Shown here: positions 53,725 to 62,635 of the stretch, piece after piece
How the letters are laid out: each line of letters opens with the position of its first letter
How positions within the stretch are numbered: position 1 is the first letter of the stretch
Source of the DNA: Amycolatopsis keratiniphila subsp. keratiniphila
Lineage (GTDB): Bacteria; Actinomycetota; Actinomycetes; Mycobacteriales; Pseudonocardiaceae
Direction of reading: 5' to 3'
NCBI RefSeq assembly: GCF_001620365.2
Contig: NZ_LQMT02000007.1
Location: forward strand, 491,358-555,357
Length of the DNA: 64,000 nucleotides
Notes under the pieces: model-generated
Seen by the model: the letters and a program-made list of their open reading frames with translations, nothing else
Databases searched by the model: none
What the model was told of the DNA's origin: nothing
Made by a program: the position numbers and the translations under genes

Positions 53725-54165
53725 CTACGCCGAACGCACGTCCCACGCGAAGGACGACGCACGACCATCGGCCTCACGTGCCGCGCTCTCGTGCCGGCGC
53801 GCGGCCGTCTCGTCGCCCATGGTCCTGGCCGTATACGCGGCCGCGCGTTCGTGATGCGCTTCGGCACGCCGGATCGCCGCGAAGGCGCGGTCGACCAGCA
53901 GCCTCCATTGTGGAGACTCACGGGGAAGGACCCTGGCCGCGGCCCTGGCTTCCGCGGCATTGGCGAGTTCGTGATACGCGAAGCCGTGGTGCGCGGCCAC
54001 TTCACCGTGCAGACGCTGCGTTTTCGCGCGCTGGAACGATTCCGGCCGCGCGTTCGCTTCGAGTTCCTCCGCCAGCGCACGATGTCCCGCCGCCACTCGC
54101 CAAACGCGGTCGGCCTCATCCCTCAGCCGCCGTACCTTGAGCTCGTTCCCGAATTCGATGACCAC
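53725..54165 (-). CDS. Helical hypothetical protein, apparently leaderless
   Basis: A 146-residue, almost entirely helical protein rich in Ala, Arg, Glu and His (AEELEANARPESFQRAKTQR, then AAHHGFAYHELANAAEARAA) with no signal or membrane helix. The GTG at 54165 is favoured because the direct-repeat promoter element (copy 3, minus strand) lies 36 bp upstream, which would place the transcript start close to the GTG itself; no ribosome binding site is needed for a leaderless mRNA. A longer open frame reaches 54240 but would translate the operator. Function unknown. Confidence 0.6.
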   Translation of the reverse strand: MVIEFGNELKVRRLRDEADRVWRVAAGHRALAEELEANARPESFQRAKTQRLHGEVAAHHGFAYHELANAAEARAAARVLPRESPQWRLLVDRAFAAIRRAEAHHERAAAYTARTMGDETAARRHESAAREADGRASSFAWDVRSA

Positions 54166-54200
54166 GTATTCGACCCTGCCACGGAGAAGTACTCGTGCAA

Positions 54201-54218
54201 CTGACGACTGCCTTACGA
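54201..54218 (-). promoter_or_regulatory. Direct-repeat promoter element, copy 3
   Basis: Read on the minus strand: TCGTAAGGCAG then TCGTCAG, one mismatch from the other copies, followed by AGTTGCAC. A CAGGGT hexamer sits at the same 25-base distance as the -10 candidate in the other copies. It lies between the divergent helical-protein gene and the two-component system. Confidence 0.6.
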
Positions 54219-54272
54219 TCGAGCTGTTAAGGTCGGGCACAGCCGCGTCGGAAGTTCTTCGGTGGGAGGGAA

Positions 54273-54962
54273 ATGCCGACTGTGACCACCCGCGTCCTCC
54301 TCGTCGAAGACGACGCGATGATCAGCGAAGCGCTGAGCCTGGCGCTCGCCGACGAAGGCTTCGACATCGACTGCGCCGCGACCGGTGAAGACGGTCTCGA
54401 ACTCCTCGATCGCATCCAGGTCGACGTCGTCCTGCTCGATCTCATGCTGCCGGGCATCGACGGGCTCACCGTCTGCCGGTCGATCCGCGACCGGGGTGCC
54501 CTGCCGATCATCGTGATCACCGCCCGCGCGGACACCCAGGACGTCATCGCCGGCCTCGAAGCGGGCGCGGACGACTACGTCACCAAACCACTGGTGGCGG
54601 GCGAACTCGCGGCGCGGATCCGGGCCCTGCTGCGCCGCGCCGCGCCGCCGCGCCCGACCCGGTTCAGCGTCGGCGGGCTCGAAATCCGGCCGGACGAGGA
54701 AACCGTCCATCGCGACGGCGAACCCGTCCACCTCACCCGCACCGAGTTCCGGCTCCTCACCGAACTCACCGCCGCGGACGGCCAGGTCGTCACCCGCGAG
54801 CAACTGCTGAAACGAGTATGGGAGCACGACTACTTCGGCGACACGAGATTGCTCGACGTCCACATCAGACGGTTGCGCCGCAAGGTCGAGCCCGACCCCG
54901 ACAATCCGACCCTGGTGCTGACCGTGCGGGGGCGCGGTTACCGGATTTCCCCGGATCTCTGA
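54273..54962 (+). CDS. OmpR/PhoB-family response regulator
   Basis: A 229-residue regulator: receiver domain (VLLVEDDAMISEALSLAL; phospho-acceptor Asp in VVLLDLMLPGIDG, about 55; Lys in GADDYVTKPL) and a C-terminal winged helix (TRTEFRLLTELTAADGQVVT, LLDVHIRRLRRKVEPDPDNP). OmpR-family proteins usually bind pairs of direct half-sites about 11 bp apart, matching the three promoter elements found around this locus. It is coupled to the kinase gene: its stop overlaps the kinase ATG. The ATG is preceded by GGGAGGGAA. Confidence 0.95.
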   Translation: MPTVTTRVLLVEDDAMISEALSLALADEGFDIDCAATGEDGLELLDRIQVDVVLLDLMLPGIDGLTVCRSIRDRGALPIIVITARADTQDVIAGLEAGADDYVTKPLVAGELAARIRALLRRAAPPRPTRFSVGGLEIRPDEETVHRDGEPVHLTRTEFRLLTELTAADGQVVTREQLLKRVWEHDYFGDTRLLDVHIRRLRRKVEPDPDNPTLVLTVRGRGYRISPDL

Positions 54963-56332
54963 TGCTCGCGACGGTGCGGCGGCTTTCGCTCCGCTGGCGG
55001 GTGGCCGCGGCGTTCGGTGTCGGGCTGGCGCTGGTGATGACGGTACTGGGCGTCGCGACCTGGAATCTGACCACCGGCTACATGCTCGACCAGCGCGAGC
55101 AGAGCACGGCCAGGCAGTCCGAAGTCAACGTCGACCTGGTCGACAAGGCATTGGCGGAGCACGCGGACGACCTCGACGACCTGCTGACCGGGCTCGCCAG
55201 CGGCCCCGACTCCTCGATCCTGCTGTCCCGGCCGGACGGCTGGCTCACCAGCGGACGGCAGATCGATCCGGCCGCGGTTCCGGCCGCTCTACTGGACAGC
55301 GCGCGAAACGGGATCGCGGCACGGCAACGGTTCACCGCGGACGGCATCCCCGTCCTCGCCATCGCGACCCCGGTCGGCAACGGCGGCAGCATCTACGTCG
55401 AGTTGTACCCGTTGCTCGAACTGGACCGGACCTTCCGGTACCTCAGCATCCTGCTGATCACCGGCACCGTCGTCGCCGCCCTGTTCGGGGCCGCCCTCGG
55501 CATCTGGACCGGCAAACGGGCCCTGCGCCCGCTCGCCGCGCTCCGCGGAGCCGCTTCCCGCGTCGCGCGGGGAGATCTGACGACCCGGCTCCCCCACCAG
55601 AACGACCCCGACCTCGCCCCGCTCGCCACGAGTTTCAACACCACGACGGAACAACTCGAACAGCGGGTCCGCCGGGACAAACGCTTCGCCGCCGACGTCA
55701 GCCACGAACTCCGATCACCACTCACCACGATGGTGAACGCCACCGAGGTGATGGTCCGCCGCCAGGACACCATGCACCCGACCGCCCGCAAAGCACTGGG
55801 CCTGCTGGGTTCCGAGCTGCACCGCTTCCAGCGCATGGTCGTCGACCTGCTCGAAATCTCCCGCGCCGACCAGGAGGACGAAGGCCCGGTCGAACTGGTG
55901 GATCTCGGCGCGCTCGTGCTCAACGTGCTCGACAGCCGCGATGGCTCCGGCGCCCGGGTCGAAATCGACGAGGAGGCCCCGCTCGTCTCCGCCGACCGCC
56001 GCCGGATCGACCGCGTCGTCGCCAATCTGCTCGACAACGCCGACCGGTACGGCGGCGGTGCCGTCGCCGTGACCGTTCGACGGCGTGACGACCGCGCGAG
56101 GATCGAGGTGGACGATGCCGGCAGTGGCGTCCCGCCCGCACTCCGGGAGCGCATCTTCGAACGGTTCGCCCGCGGGCTGCACGCCGGGCGCCGCGATCGC
56201 GAGACCGGAAGCGGACTCGGTCTGGCCATCGTCGCCGACCACGTTCACCGCCACGGTGGCACGGTCTGGGTCGAGGACCGTCCCGGCGGCGGTGCCCGCT
56301 TCGTCGTCGAACTCCCGGAGGCGACCTCGTGA
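54962..56332 (+). CDS. Sensor histidine kinase
   Basis: A 456-residue kinase: TM1 (about 12-34), an extracellular loop of about 120 residues, TM2 (about 155-178), HAMP, then HisKA with the phospho-His in RRFAADVSHELRSPLTTMVN (about 247) and HATPase with NLLDNADRYGGG (N box, about 358) and GSGLGLAIVADHVH (G box). The architecture is the CutS/CseC-like class. The sensed signal is unknown. Translation is coupled to the response regulator by a 1-base overlap and to the downstream lipoprotein gene by a GTGA overlap. Confidence 0.94.
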   Translation: MLATVRRLSLRWRVAAAFGVGLALVMTVLGVATWNLTTGYMLDQREQSTARQSEVNVDLVDKALAEHADDLDDLLTGLASGPDSSILLSRPDGWLTSGRQIDPAAVPAALLDSARNGIAARQRFTADGIPVLAIATPVGNGGSIYVELYPLLELDRTFRYLSILLITGTVVAALFGAALGIWTGKRALRPLAALRGAASRVARGDLTTRLPHQNDPDLAPLATSFNTTTEQLEQRVRRDKRFAADVSHELRSPLTTMVNATEVMVRRQDTMHPTARKALGLLGSELHRFQRMVVDLLEISRADQEDEGPVELVDLGALVLNVLDSRDGSGARVEIDEEAPLVSADRRRIDRVVANLLDNADRYGGGAVAVTVRRRDDRARIEVDDAGSGVPPALRERIFERFARGLHAGRRDRETGSGLGLAIVADHVHRHGGTVWVEDRPGGGARFVVELPEATS

Positions 56333-56538
56333 AACCGGCCTTTCTCCTCGTCGCGGCCGTGCTGTGCCTCTCCGGCTGCGGAGTGACCACACAGGACGAA
56401 CCCGAACCGATCACCACGCTCGTGCCGACGGCCACCCCGACGGTCTCCAGCCGCTCGGTTCCGCCGACACCGTGCACGGCGGGGCCGGAATCGTCAGGCA
56501 GTCGTCAGGTGCAGTCCCCTCCTGCGCCGACAGAATGA
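56329..56538 (+). CDS. Small lipoprotein
   Basis: A 69-residue protein, GTG start overlapping the kinase stop. Lipobox LSGC (residues 14-17) after a hydrophobic core gives a mature acidic, Thr/Pro-rich tail with one further cysteine. The last part (ESSGSRQVQS) is encoded by a direct-repeat promoter element, so the end of the protein may be a by-product. It may act with the kinase as a ligand-binding or envelope sensor component; inference only. Confidence 0.6.
   Translation: MKPAFLLVAAVLCLSGCGVTTQDEPEPITTLVPTATPTVSSRSVPPTPCTAGPESSGSRQVQSPPAPTE
56491..56514 (+). promoter_or_regulatory. Direct-repeat promoter element, copy 2
   Basis: TCGTCAGGCAG then TCGTCAGGTGCAG, identical to copy 1 over the first 20 bases. 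The AGAAT -10-like core occurs at the same 25-base distance, just inside the lipoprotein stop region, leading to the gene at 56563. Confidence 0.6.
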
Positions 56539-56562
56539 AGAGTCGTCGCGAAAAGGAGGGGT

Positions 56563-56784
56563 ATGACCGTCCACGACCGCCGGGCCGACGACATCACCGA
56601 CGAAGTCCGGCGATGGCTTTCCCGCGAATTCGCGGACTCTCTCCCGGAATCGGCCGTCGACGAAATCGTGCGGTCGGCGCACGCGGATCTCGACGGGCAG
56701 ATCAGGCCCGACGCGATGGGCGAGATGCTGCACCGGCTGGCACGATTCCGGGTGCTCCGGACACTGAGCGCCCGCGGGCTCTGA
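56563..56784 (+). CDS. Three-helix-bundle dimerization-type small protein (paralogue of 52812-53027)
   Basis: A 73-residue helical protein (RRWLSREFADSLPESAVDEI, then AMGEMLHRLARFRVLRTL). The shared GEMLHRLA core, helical pattern and identical upstream promoter element show that this gene and the one at 52812 arose by duplication together with their control region. AAAAGGAGGGG lies just before the ATG. It closes the two-component gene cluster. Function unknown. Confidence 0.75.
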   Translation: MTVHDRRADDITDEVRRWLSREFADSLPESAVDEIVRSAHADLDGQIRPDAMGEMLHRLARFRVLRTLSARGL

Positions 56785-56817
56785 TCGCGTCGCCCGCTCA
56801 CGCTTCGTCCGCGAGAG

Positions 56818-58317
56818 TCAGTGGCTGCCGGCGAGTTCGCCGGAGAGCTTCCCGTGCATACGCGCGCTGTGCTTGTTCAGCCCGATGATCTCGACGGTCT
56901 TGCCGCGCGAGGCGTACTTGGTGGTGATGGCGTCGAGGGCCGCGACGGTGGAGGCGTCCCAGATGTGGGCGCCGGTGAGATCGATGACGACCTTCTCCGG
57001 GTCGTTCGCGTAGTCGAACTGCTCGACGAGGTCGTTGCTGGAGGCGAAGAACAGCTCCCCGGTGACGGCGTAGACGACCTGGGTGCCGTCCGGATCCACC
57101 ACGGCGGTGACCTCGACCAGCCGCGCGACCCGGCGGGCGAAGATCACCATCGCGGTGATCGAACCGACGACAACGCCGATGGCGAGGTTGTCGGTGGCCA
57201 CCACGACGCCCACGGTGACGACCATGACCACGACCTCCCCCACCGGCATCCGCTTGAGCGTGGCGGGAGCGACGCTGTGCCAGTCGAACGTGCTGAAGGC
57301 CACGAGCACCATGACCGCCACCAGCGCGGCCATCGGGATCTGCGAGACCAGCGGGCCGAAGGCGATACACAGCACCATCAGGAAAGCTCCGGCCAGGAAC
57401 GTCGAAAGCCGGGTCCGGGCGCCGGCGGTCTTGACGTTGATCATGGTCTGGCCGATCATCGCGCAGCCGCCCATGCCACCGAAGAAGCCCGTGACGATGT
57501 TGGCGATGCCCTGTCCGATCGCCTCACGTGTCTTGTTGGAGCGCGTGTCGGTGATGTCGTCGACCAATTTCGCGGTCATCAGCGATTCCATGAGCCCGAC
57601 CAGGGCGAACGCGAGCGCGTAGGGGGCGATCAGCGCGAGCGTGTCGAAGGTGAACGGGACGCCGGGGACACCTGGCACCGGCAGCGACGACGGCAGAGCG
57701 CCCTTGTCCCCCACCGCCGGGACCGCGATCCCGGCGGCGATCGTCAGCGCGGTCAGGGCCACAATGGACACCAGCGGTGCGGGGATCGCCTTGGTCAGCT
57801 TCGGGAACAGCACCATGAGCACGAGCCCACCCGCGAACAGCGGGTAGACCGGCCACGGAACGTCGATCAGCTCCGGGACCTGCGCCAGGAAGATCAGGAT
57901 CGCCAGCGCGTTGACGAACCCGACCATGACACTGCGCGGCACGAACCGCATCAGCTTGGCGACGCCGAGGGAGCCGAGCACGATCTGGAACAGGCCACCC
58001 AGGATCACGGTGGCGATCAGGTGGTCCAGCCCGTACTCACGGACCAGCGGCGCGACCACGAGCGCGATCGCGCCGGTCGCCGCGGAGATCATCGCCGACC
58101 GGCCGCCCACGATCGAGATCACCACGGCCATGGTGAAGGAGGCGAACAGCCCGACGCTCGGGTCGACCCCGGCGATGATGGAGAAGGAGATCGCTTCCGG
58201 GATCAGCGCGAGCGCGACCACCAGGCCGGCGAGGATCTCGGTGCGGGCGACCTTGGGCGACAACCACGTGGGACGTGTGCGCAGGCGTATGGACACCTGG
58301 GACACCGGACTCGGCAC
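56818..58317 (-). CDS. SulP-family anion permease with STAS domain
   Basis: A 499-residue transporter: a long membrane domain of 10-14 helices, beginning [20 protein letters not shown] and containing [20 protein letters not shown], followed by a cytoplasmic STAS domain (about 400-499: [18 protein letters not shown]). SulP proteins transport sulfate, bicarbonate, oxalate or similar anions. The bacterial subgroup here is often a bicarbonate or sulfate importer; the substrate is unknown. GTG at 58317 is proposed (AGGT about 10 bases upstream); GTG at 58305 is possible. It is convergent with the two-component gene cluster. Confidence 0.9.
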   Translation of the reverse strand: MPSPVSQVSIRLRTRPTWLSPKVARTEILAGLVVALALIPEAISFSIIAGVDPSVGLFASFTMAVVISIVGGRSAMISAATGAIALVVAPLVREYGLDHLIATVILGGLFQIVLGSLGVAKLMRFVPRSVMVGFVNALAILIFLAQVPELIDVPWPVYPLFAGGLVLMVLFPKLTKAIPAPLVSIVALTALTIAAGIAVPAVGDKGALPSSLPVPGVPGVPFTFDTLALIAPYALAFALVGLMESLMTAKLVDDITDTRSNKTREAIGQGIANIVTGFFGGMGGCAMIGQTMINVKTAGARTRLSTFLAGAFLMVLCIAFGPLVSQIPMAALVAVMVLVAFSTFDWHSVAPATLKRMPVGEVVVMVVTVGVVVATDNLAIGVVVGSITAMVIFARRVARLVEVTAVVDPDGTQVVYAVTGELFFASSNDLVEQFDYANDPEKVVIDLTGAHIWDASTVAALDAITTKYASRGKTVEIIGLNKHSARMHGKLSGELAGSH

Positions 58318-58531
58318 AGACGGACGACCTGACTTTCTCGGGCGCCACGGACGGCGCGGAACTCCCACGGTAGAGGGCAGATCACCGGTCCACGCGGACC
58401 CCGTCGCCGCAATGAGGCCGAGATCACCACAACAGTCCCGTGTCGTGCCGCCGGTCAGGATTCCCGCTCGATCTCTTCGAGCAAGGAGGGAACTTGCGCA
58501 CAGTGATCGAGTCTCCCTCGCCGCCGCCGAA

Positions 58532-58555
58532 GTGTTTGCGCTGGAGCGCAAACAC
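58532..58555. repeat. Perfect 10-bp inverted repeat upstream of T7SS-like gene
   Basis: GTGTTTGCGC and GCGCAAACAC flank the 4-base loop TGGA, 56 bp before the GTG at 58611. It may be an operator or a transcript hairpin for the following pair; the perfect short loop fits an RNA structure too. Confidence 0.5.
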
Positions 58556-58610
58556 GTTGTCCCGCCGGGAGGCGATCTGCGACCTTGCAGCCCTCGGCGA
58601 AGGAGGTCAA

Positions 58611-59765
58611 GTGGGATTCAAGGTCGATCCGGAGGCGTTGGACAAATGCTCGAAGCTGTTCGACCGCTACGGCGAACACGCCGGTGAAATCAGCAGCTTC
58701 GTCACCAGCGAAACGTCCATGTCCATCCACGAAGAAGGACTCATTTCAATCCTGCTGGGCGGGCACAGCAGCGCCGTCGACGGGATGGACCAGCGCACCG
58801 AGGCGATGCAGGAAACCGGGGCCGAATCCGCCCGCACTCTGACGCAGGTCGCGGAGAACTACCGGTTCCGGGATGGCGAAGGGGCGGCGGAACTCGACGC
58901 CGGCTACAAGGGCGGTTCACCCGCGCCACTCACCGACAACTCGTCGTCCGTGTCGGACAGCGTCAACAACTTCGAGGACCGGGCCGATCCCCTGTCCGCA
59001 CTGGACGCCGACCTCGGCAAGAGCGTCAAACCCGACGGGTTCGACATCGAGGTCTGCGACTGGATCGACACGAAGGCGCGGGAAGTCACCGACAAGGTCA
59101 GCCCGGCCTACTGGGCACGTCAGTGGCTTACGCAGGTTGTGGGCGGCTGGGCCCATTGGTTGGGCGCCACCGAATGGGACAAGGACAAGGATCCCTTCGA
59201 CTGGGTCCTCGAGGCCTTCGGCGGCGAATGGAAGCAGTGGGGCAGGTGCGCGCTGGTCTGGGACGCCTGTGCCGAAGCGACCGAACGGATGGCCACCAAC
59301 ATCAAGTACGTCCCGGAAGCGCTGTCCCACACCTGGGAGGGCAACGCGGCCGACGCCGCGATGGAGTACTTCCAGAAGCTCCACTCGGCCACCAAGACCG
59401 AGTCGGAAGCGTTCACCGCCGTCTCCGCGCTGTACAAATGGCAGACCGAGAGCATCTACAACGCCATTCAGCTGTTGAACGACCTGATCAATTTCGCGCT
59501 CGATCTCTTGGCGGACGTGCTCATCGCGGCGGGGATCGGGCTGGTGACGGGCGGTATCGGGCTGGCCGTCGCCGCGCCGACGATCGCCCTCATCCTGACG
59601 ACCGTGAGCGCCATCTCGTCCGCGCTGACGTCGACCCTCAACGCCGCCCGCGGGTTCCAGCACATTCTCGAATTCTTCGACGTGCCCGACATGCCGGAGT
59701 GCGAACTGGACAACCTCGGCAAGAAGGGCGACCTCGGCTATCCGGGACCGGAGAAGCGATCATGA
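58611..59765 (+). CDS. WXG100-superfamily-like large secreted protein
   Basis: A 384-residue protein, GTG start with AAGGAGG 4-5 bases upstream. It begins [20 protein letters not shown], comparable in style to the start of the protein at 46593. A helical N-terminal domain and then a W-x-G-type loop ([20 protein letters not shown], about 235-255) fit the type VII secretion helix-turn-helix fold, followed by a strongly hydrophobic stretch ([17 protein letters not shown]) that may insert into membrane. It is coupled to the next gene by a 4-base overlap (ATGA). Probable exported protein; the activity is unknown. Confidence 0.65.
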   Translation: MGFKVDPEALDKCSKLFDRYGEHAGEISSFVTSETSMSIHEEGLISILLGGHSSAVDGMDQRTEAMQETGAESARTLTQVAENYRFRDGEGAAELDAGYKGGSPAPLTDNSSSVSDSVNNFEDRADPLSALDADLGKSVKPDGFDIEVCDWIDTKAREVTDKVSPAYWARQWLTQVVGGWAHWLGATEWDKDKDPFDWVLEAFGGEWKQWGRCALVWDACAEATERMATNIKYVPEALSHTWEGNAADAAMEYFQKLHSATKTESEAFTAVSALYKWQTESIYNAIQLLNDLINFALDLLADVLIAAGIGLVTGGIGLAVAAPTIALILTTVSAISSALTSTLNAARGFQHILEFFDVPDMPECELDNLGKKGDLGYPGPEKRS

Positions 59766-60199
59766 ACCTCGATCTTCCGATCGACCTGGACAAGGTGCAC
59801 CGGCTCCGTGAAGGCATGATGCGAAAGCTCGCCACCGGTCAGGACCCCGTGTTGGCGGAGATGGCTCGCGAAGTCCTCGCCGGCCGGATCACCTTGCGCG
59901 ACGCCGCGTTCGGCGCCTATCGCGAACAGGTCACCGTACTCGCCGAAAAGGCGGCCGCCTCGCTGCGTCAGGTCAGCAAGGAGGACCTCGAACGGGCCAT
60001 GGAGGAGCACACCCTCGACGACGCGATCGAGCAACTCGGCGCCATGCCGGATCCGGAACCCGACGACGAGTCACCCGCACCCCCTGCCCGGCGGCCGGAG
60101 CCGGAAGAGGACGACGAATCCATTCTCCTCGCACCGCCGACGGCCGATCGCCCGTCGGACCGTCCCCAGCGTGAACGGTGGAAGCGACGCTGGGGCTAG
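59762..60199 (+). CDS. Hypothetical charged partner protein of the T7SS-like gene
   Basis: A 145-residue soluble protein: helical N-terminal 85 residues (VHRLREGMMRKLATGQDPVL, EDLERAMEEHTLDD) and an acidic, Pro/Glu-rich C-terminal third. It is coupled to the preceding gene and may be its chaperone. Its TAG stop is formed by the left terminal repeat of the MITE at 60196-60363, so the C-terminus (RERWKRRWG) may have been altered by insertion. Confidence 0.6.
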   Translation: MNLDLPIDLDKVHRLREGMMRKLATGQDPVLAEMAREVLAGRITLRDAAFGAYREQVTVLAEKAAASLRQVSKEDLERAMEEHTLDDAIEQLGAMPDPEPDDESPAPPARRPEPEEDDESILLAPPTADRPSDRPQRERWKRRWG

Positions 60200-60363
60200 G
60201 CCGTGTCCTGTAAGGCTGTTCGATGGGCTTCGTGATCCAGGTGGCTCCTGACGGTGCGGGCGGATCGGCCTCGTACCGGGTCGTACTCGGCCGCATCCGC
60301 CCGTGCCGCCAGGGACCGCCTGGGCGCGAAGACCGCGAACAAGACTTGCAGGACACGGCCTAG
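60196..60363. mobile_element. 168-bp MITE with 15-bp terminal inverted repeats
   Basis: CTAGGCCGTGTCCTG (60196-60210) and CAGGACACGGCCTAG (60349-60363) are perfect complements. The outer CTAG on each side looks like the 4-bp target duplication of an IS5-type element. The interior has no transposase and appears to be a shortened, non-autonomous derivative. Both adjoining genes take their TAG stop from these ends. Confidence 0.75.
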
Positions 60364-61733
60364 CGCCTTGGCGAACCCGGTTGTGCTCGAGCGCTCCGGC
60401 GCTGACCTCGCAGTGCGTTGCGCCGGCTCCCGTTCACGAAGTCGTTGAAGCGGTCGACGGCCCAGATCGTGCGCAGCCCCAACGGACCCATCATCATCGG
60501 GCGCGGGAACCCGGCCTTCTTCACCCACAGCGCAGCGAGATCCTCGTGCGGCTCACCGTCGACGATCAGATCGGCGATGAGCGAGCCGACATAGGGCGCC
60601 TGGGCAAGACCGTGGCCGTTGCAGGCGATCGAGTAGTAGGTGCTCTCGTCGAGCTGCCCGGCGATGGGTAGCCACGACGAGGTGATCGCGATCCATCCTC
60701 CCCACGCGCGATCGAGCGCGACGTCGGACAGGGCCGGGAACCGTCTCGCGAACGCCTGGGCGAGTTCCTCGACGAGCGCCGGATCCGGTTTCTTCGCCGG
60801 GAGCGGATAGGTCCTGCCGCGTTCGAGCCGCCGGACACCGAAGACGATGGTGTCGCGGGGCGTCAGGCGGTAGTTCTCCATGATGTTGTGCTGGGTGACC
60901 AGTCCCGAGCGGCTGGTCCAGCCCAGGGCCGCCAGCCGGGCGGGGTCGATGGGCTCGGTCTCCACCTCGATGACCCAGATGGGCACGGAAAGCCGGGGCG
61001 GGGTGATGTCCCACTCCCCCGCGTACGCGTTCGTCGCGAGAACCACCTTGTTCGCCCGCACTTCACCCCCGAAGGTGGTGATGACCGCCTGGCCGCGGTC
61101 GCGTGCGACGCCGGTGACCTTGGTCCGCTCGAAGACTTGCGCGGGTGTGCCGAGCAGTGTCCGGCGTACCCCTGCGGTGAACAGACCGGGATTCATGATC
61201 CCGCCGACGTTTTCCCGCATCCCGCCGACGAAACCGTGCGGGATCCCGAGGCTTTCGGTAGTGCCCAGTTCCACGTCGCCCCCGGCCCGTCGCAGGAGCT
61301 TCGCGACCCGGCGCACCCGGCCCAGCTGCCCACGGGACACCGCCGCGAAGACGTTGCCGGTCCGTTCATAACCGCAGTCGATGTCGTGTTTCCCGATGAG
61401 GTCCTCGACGTGGTGCGCGGCATGCTCGGCAAGGCGGATCATGCCGGGCATCTTCTTGCGGTAGAACAGATTCAGGAGCTGGAGGTCGCCTCCCGGAGCG
61501 CCGGCCAGCTGGCCGGCGTTGCGCGAACTGGCGCCGTGCCCTCAGAACTCGGCCTCCAGCAGCACCACCTCCCGGCCGCGTTCGGCCAGCCGCAGCGCCG
61601 TCGACATGCCGCCGAGGCCGCCGCCGACCACCGCGACATCGCAAGTGAGGTCGCCGGAAAGGGAAGGCCGGACATCCGCGGGCGGATCGACCCAGCCGCT
61701 GAAGGTGTCGTATTCGACGTCGTCGGTCTTCAT
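60360..61733 (-). pseudogene. FAD-dependent amine/amino-acid oxidase, broken by one TGA
   Basis: Reading from ATG 61733: FAD motif CDVAVVGGGLGGMSTALRLA, then VVLLEAEF and an in-frame TGA at 61542-61544, after which the same frame continues GHGASSRNAGQLAGAPGG and the rest of a DAO-type fold (GGIMNPGLFTAG, EVRANKVVLATNAYAGEW, GHGLAQAPYVGSL) to 60360. In relatives of the gamma-glutamylputrescine oxidase type, the segment E-x-(1-3)-G-x-GAS-x-RN is continuous, so the TGA interrupts the flavin-binding loop by a single nonsense change. An in-frame restart would lack the dinucleotide fold, so I call it inactive unless the base is a sequencing error. The C-terminal tail is also altered by the MITE. 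It is coupled with the membrane gene by a 4-base overlap. Confidence 0.75.
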
Positions 61734-62431
61734 CGCCCGCCTCCGGACAGCACCGCGGCGCCCGGATCCCTTTCGTATCCTGCCGCCACGTTGTATTCAT
61801 GCAGAGCGCGATAGGCGAAGTAGTACACGAACATCTGGAATCCCCAGGTGGCCAGTGCCGCACTGTAGAAAAGCGTCCGGTGCGCGTCGTCGCCGGGGAT
61901 CGGGAAGAAGTCGTAGGTGATCGCGATGACGGATCCCGCGATGGTGACCAGCGCCGCGCCGACGGCCTGCACCGTGGCGCCGATGCGCCAGAGCCGCCAG
62001 GAGAAGTAGGCGAGGAAAGCCGTCGTGAGCACGTTGACCACGACGAAGAACGTCGCCGGACCGACGTGCAGCTGATCGGCGCGGAACTGCTGGAGGTACA
62101 GCCCGGCGACGGCGGCGAGGGCGAACACTCCGACATCGACCGCGACGGACGGCTTGTACCGATGCGTCACGCGCATCAGCCCCATGACCAGGATGAGGGT
62201 GATGCCGACCGAGCGCGAGAAGGCGTCGAAGAAATACGCGATGTTGTACAGAGGACTTCCTTCGTCTCCGCCGAGAAGTGCCCAGAGGAGAAAATTCGAG
62301 CCCGACGTCGCGACGATCATCCATTCCAAGCCGAGAAGATAATTCTTGTAGTGCCGGATGAACTTCCATCCGAAACAGAAGCCGGCGAAGATCATCCAGA
62401 GATCGGCCAGCATGAAGAGCAGATCCTTCAT
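61730..62431 (-). CDS. Polytopic membrane protein upstream of the oxidase
   Basis: A 233-residue protein with about seven transmembrane helices (MLADLWMIFAGFCFGWKFIR, SVGITLILVMGLM, VGVFALAAVAGLYL, TFFVVVNVLTTAFLAYF, IAGSVIAITYDFFPI, YSAALATWGFQMFVYYFAYR). No family name is assigned. It starts with ATG at 62431 and its end overlaps the start of the FAD oxidase gene by 4 bp, so it may import or sense the oxidase substrate or product. It is divergent from a TetR gene across two operators. Confidence 0.65.
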   Translation of the reverse strand: MKDLLFMLADLWMIFAGFCFGWKFIRHYKNYLLGLEWMIVATSGSNFLLWALLGGDEGSPLYNIAYFFDAFSRSVGITLILVMGLMRVTHRYKPSVAVDVGVFALAAVAGLYLQQFRADQLHVGPATFFVVVNVLTTAFLAYFSWRLWRIGATVQAVGAALVTIAGSVIAITYDFFPIPGDDAHRTLFYSAALATWGFQMFVYYFAYRALHEYNVAAGYERDPGAAVLSGGGR

Positions 62432-62542
62432 GTCCTTGATTCCTTCGAGTCTTGCCTTCGCCTCTGCGTCGAAGGCGGTGAGTACGGATATCGAGCCGAC
62501 TTGTGATCCGGCTCATAGGCTACGCCAGAGTTAGCCATCCGA

Positions 62543-62605
62543 TCAAGTCGCTTGACTAAGTTTCCGCCGACGGCTCCGCTGCTAGGCTGGCGTTGACTTA
62601 ATCAA
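62543..62605. promoter_or_regulatory. Two TCAAG/TTGA-type operators upstream of the TetR gene
   Basis: TCAAGTCGCTTGA (62543-62555) and TTGACTTAATCAA (62593-62605) are 13-bp palindromes of the same TCAA/TTGA half-site family, 50 bp apart, between the membrane gene and the TetR start. They fit binding by the TetR protein to control both directions. Confidence 0.6.
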
Positions 62606-62635
62606 GCGTCCAACTACATGCACCGGGAGGATTGC

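Noticed and set aside
53440..54204. 254-codon plus-strand frame overlapping the HxlR end and the helical gene
   Set aside because: Has no start signal and crosses a convergent region; the minus-strand gene has the promoter element and helical coding pattern.
56821..58332. 503-codon plus-strand frame opposite the SulP gene
   Set aside because: Rich in Asp/His/Arg/Gly, no motif, antisense to a clear permease.
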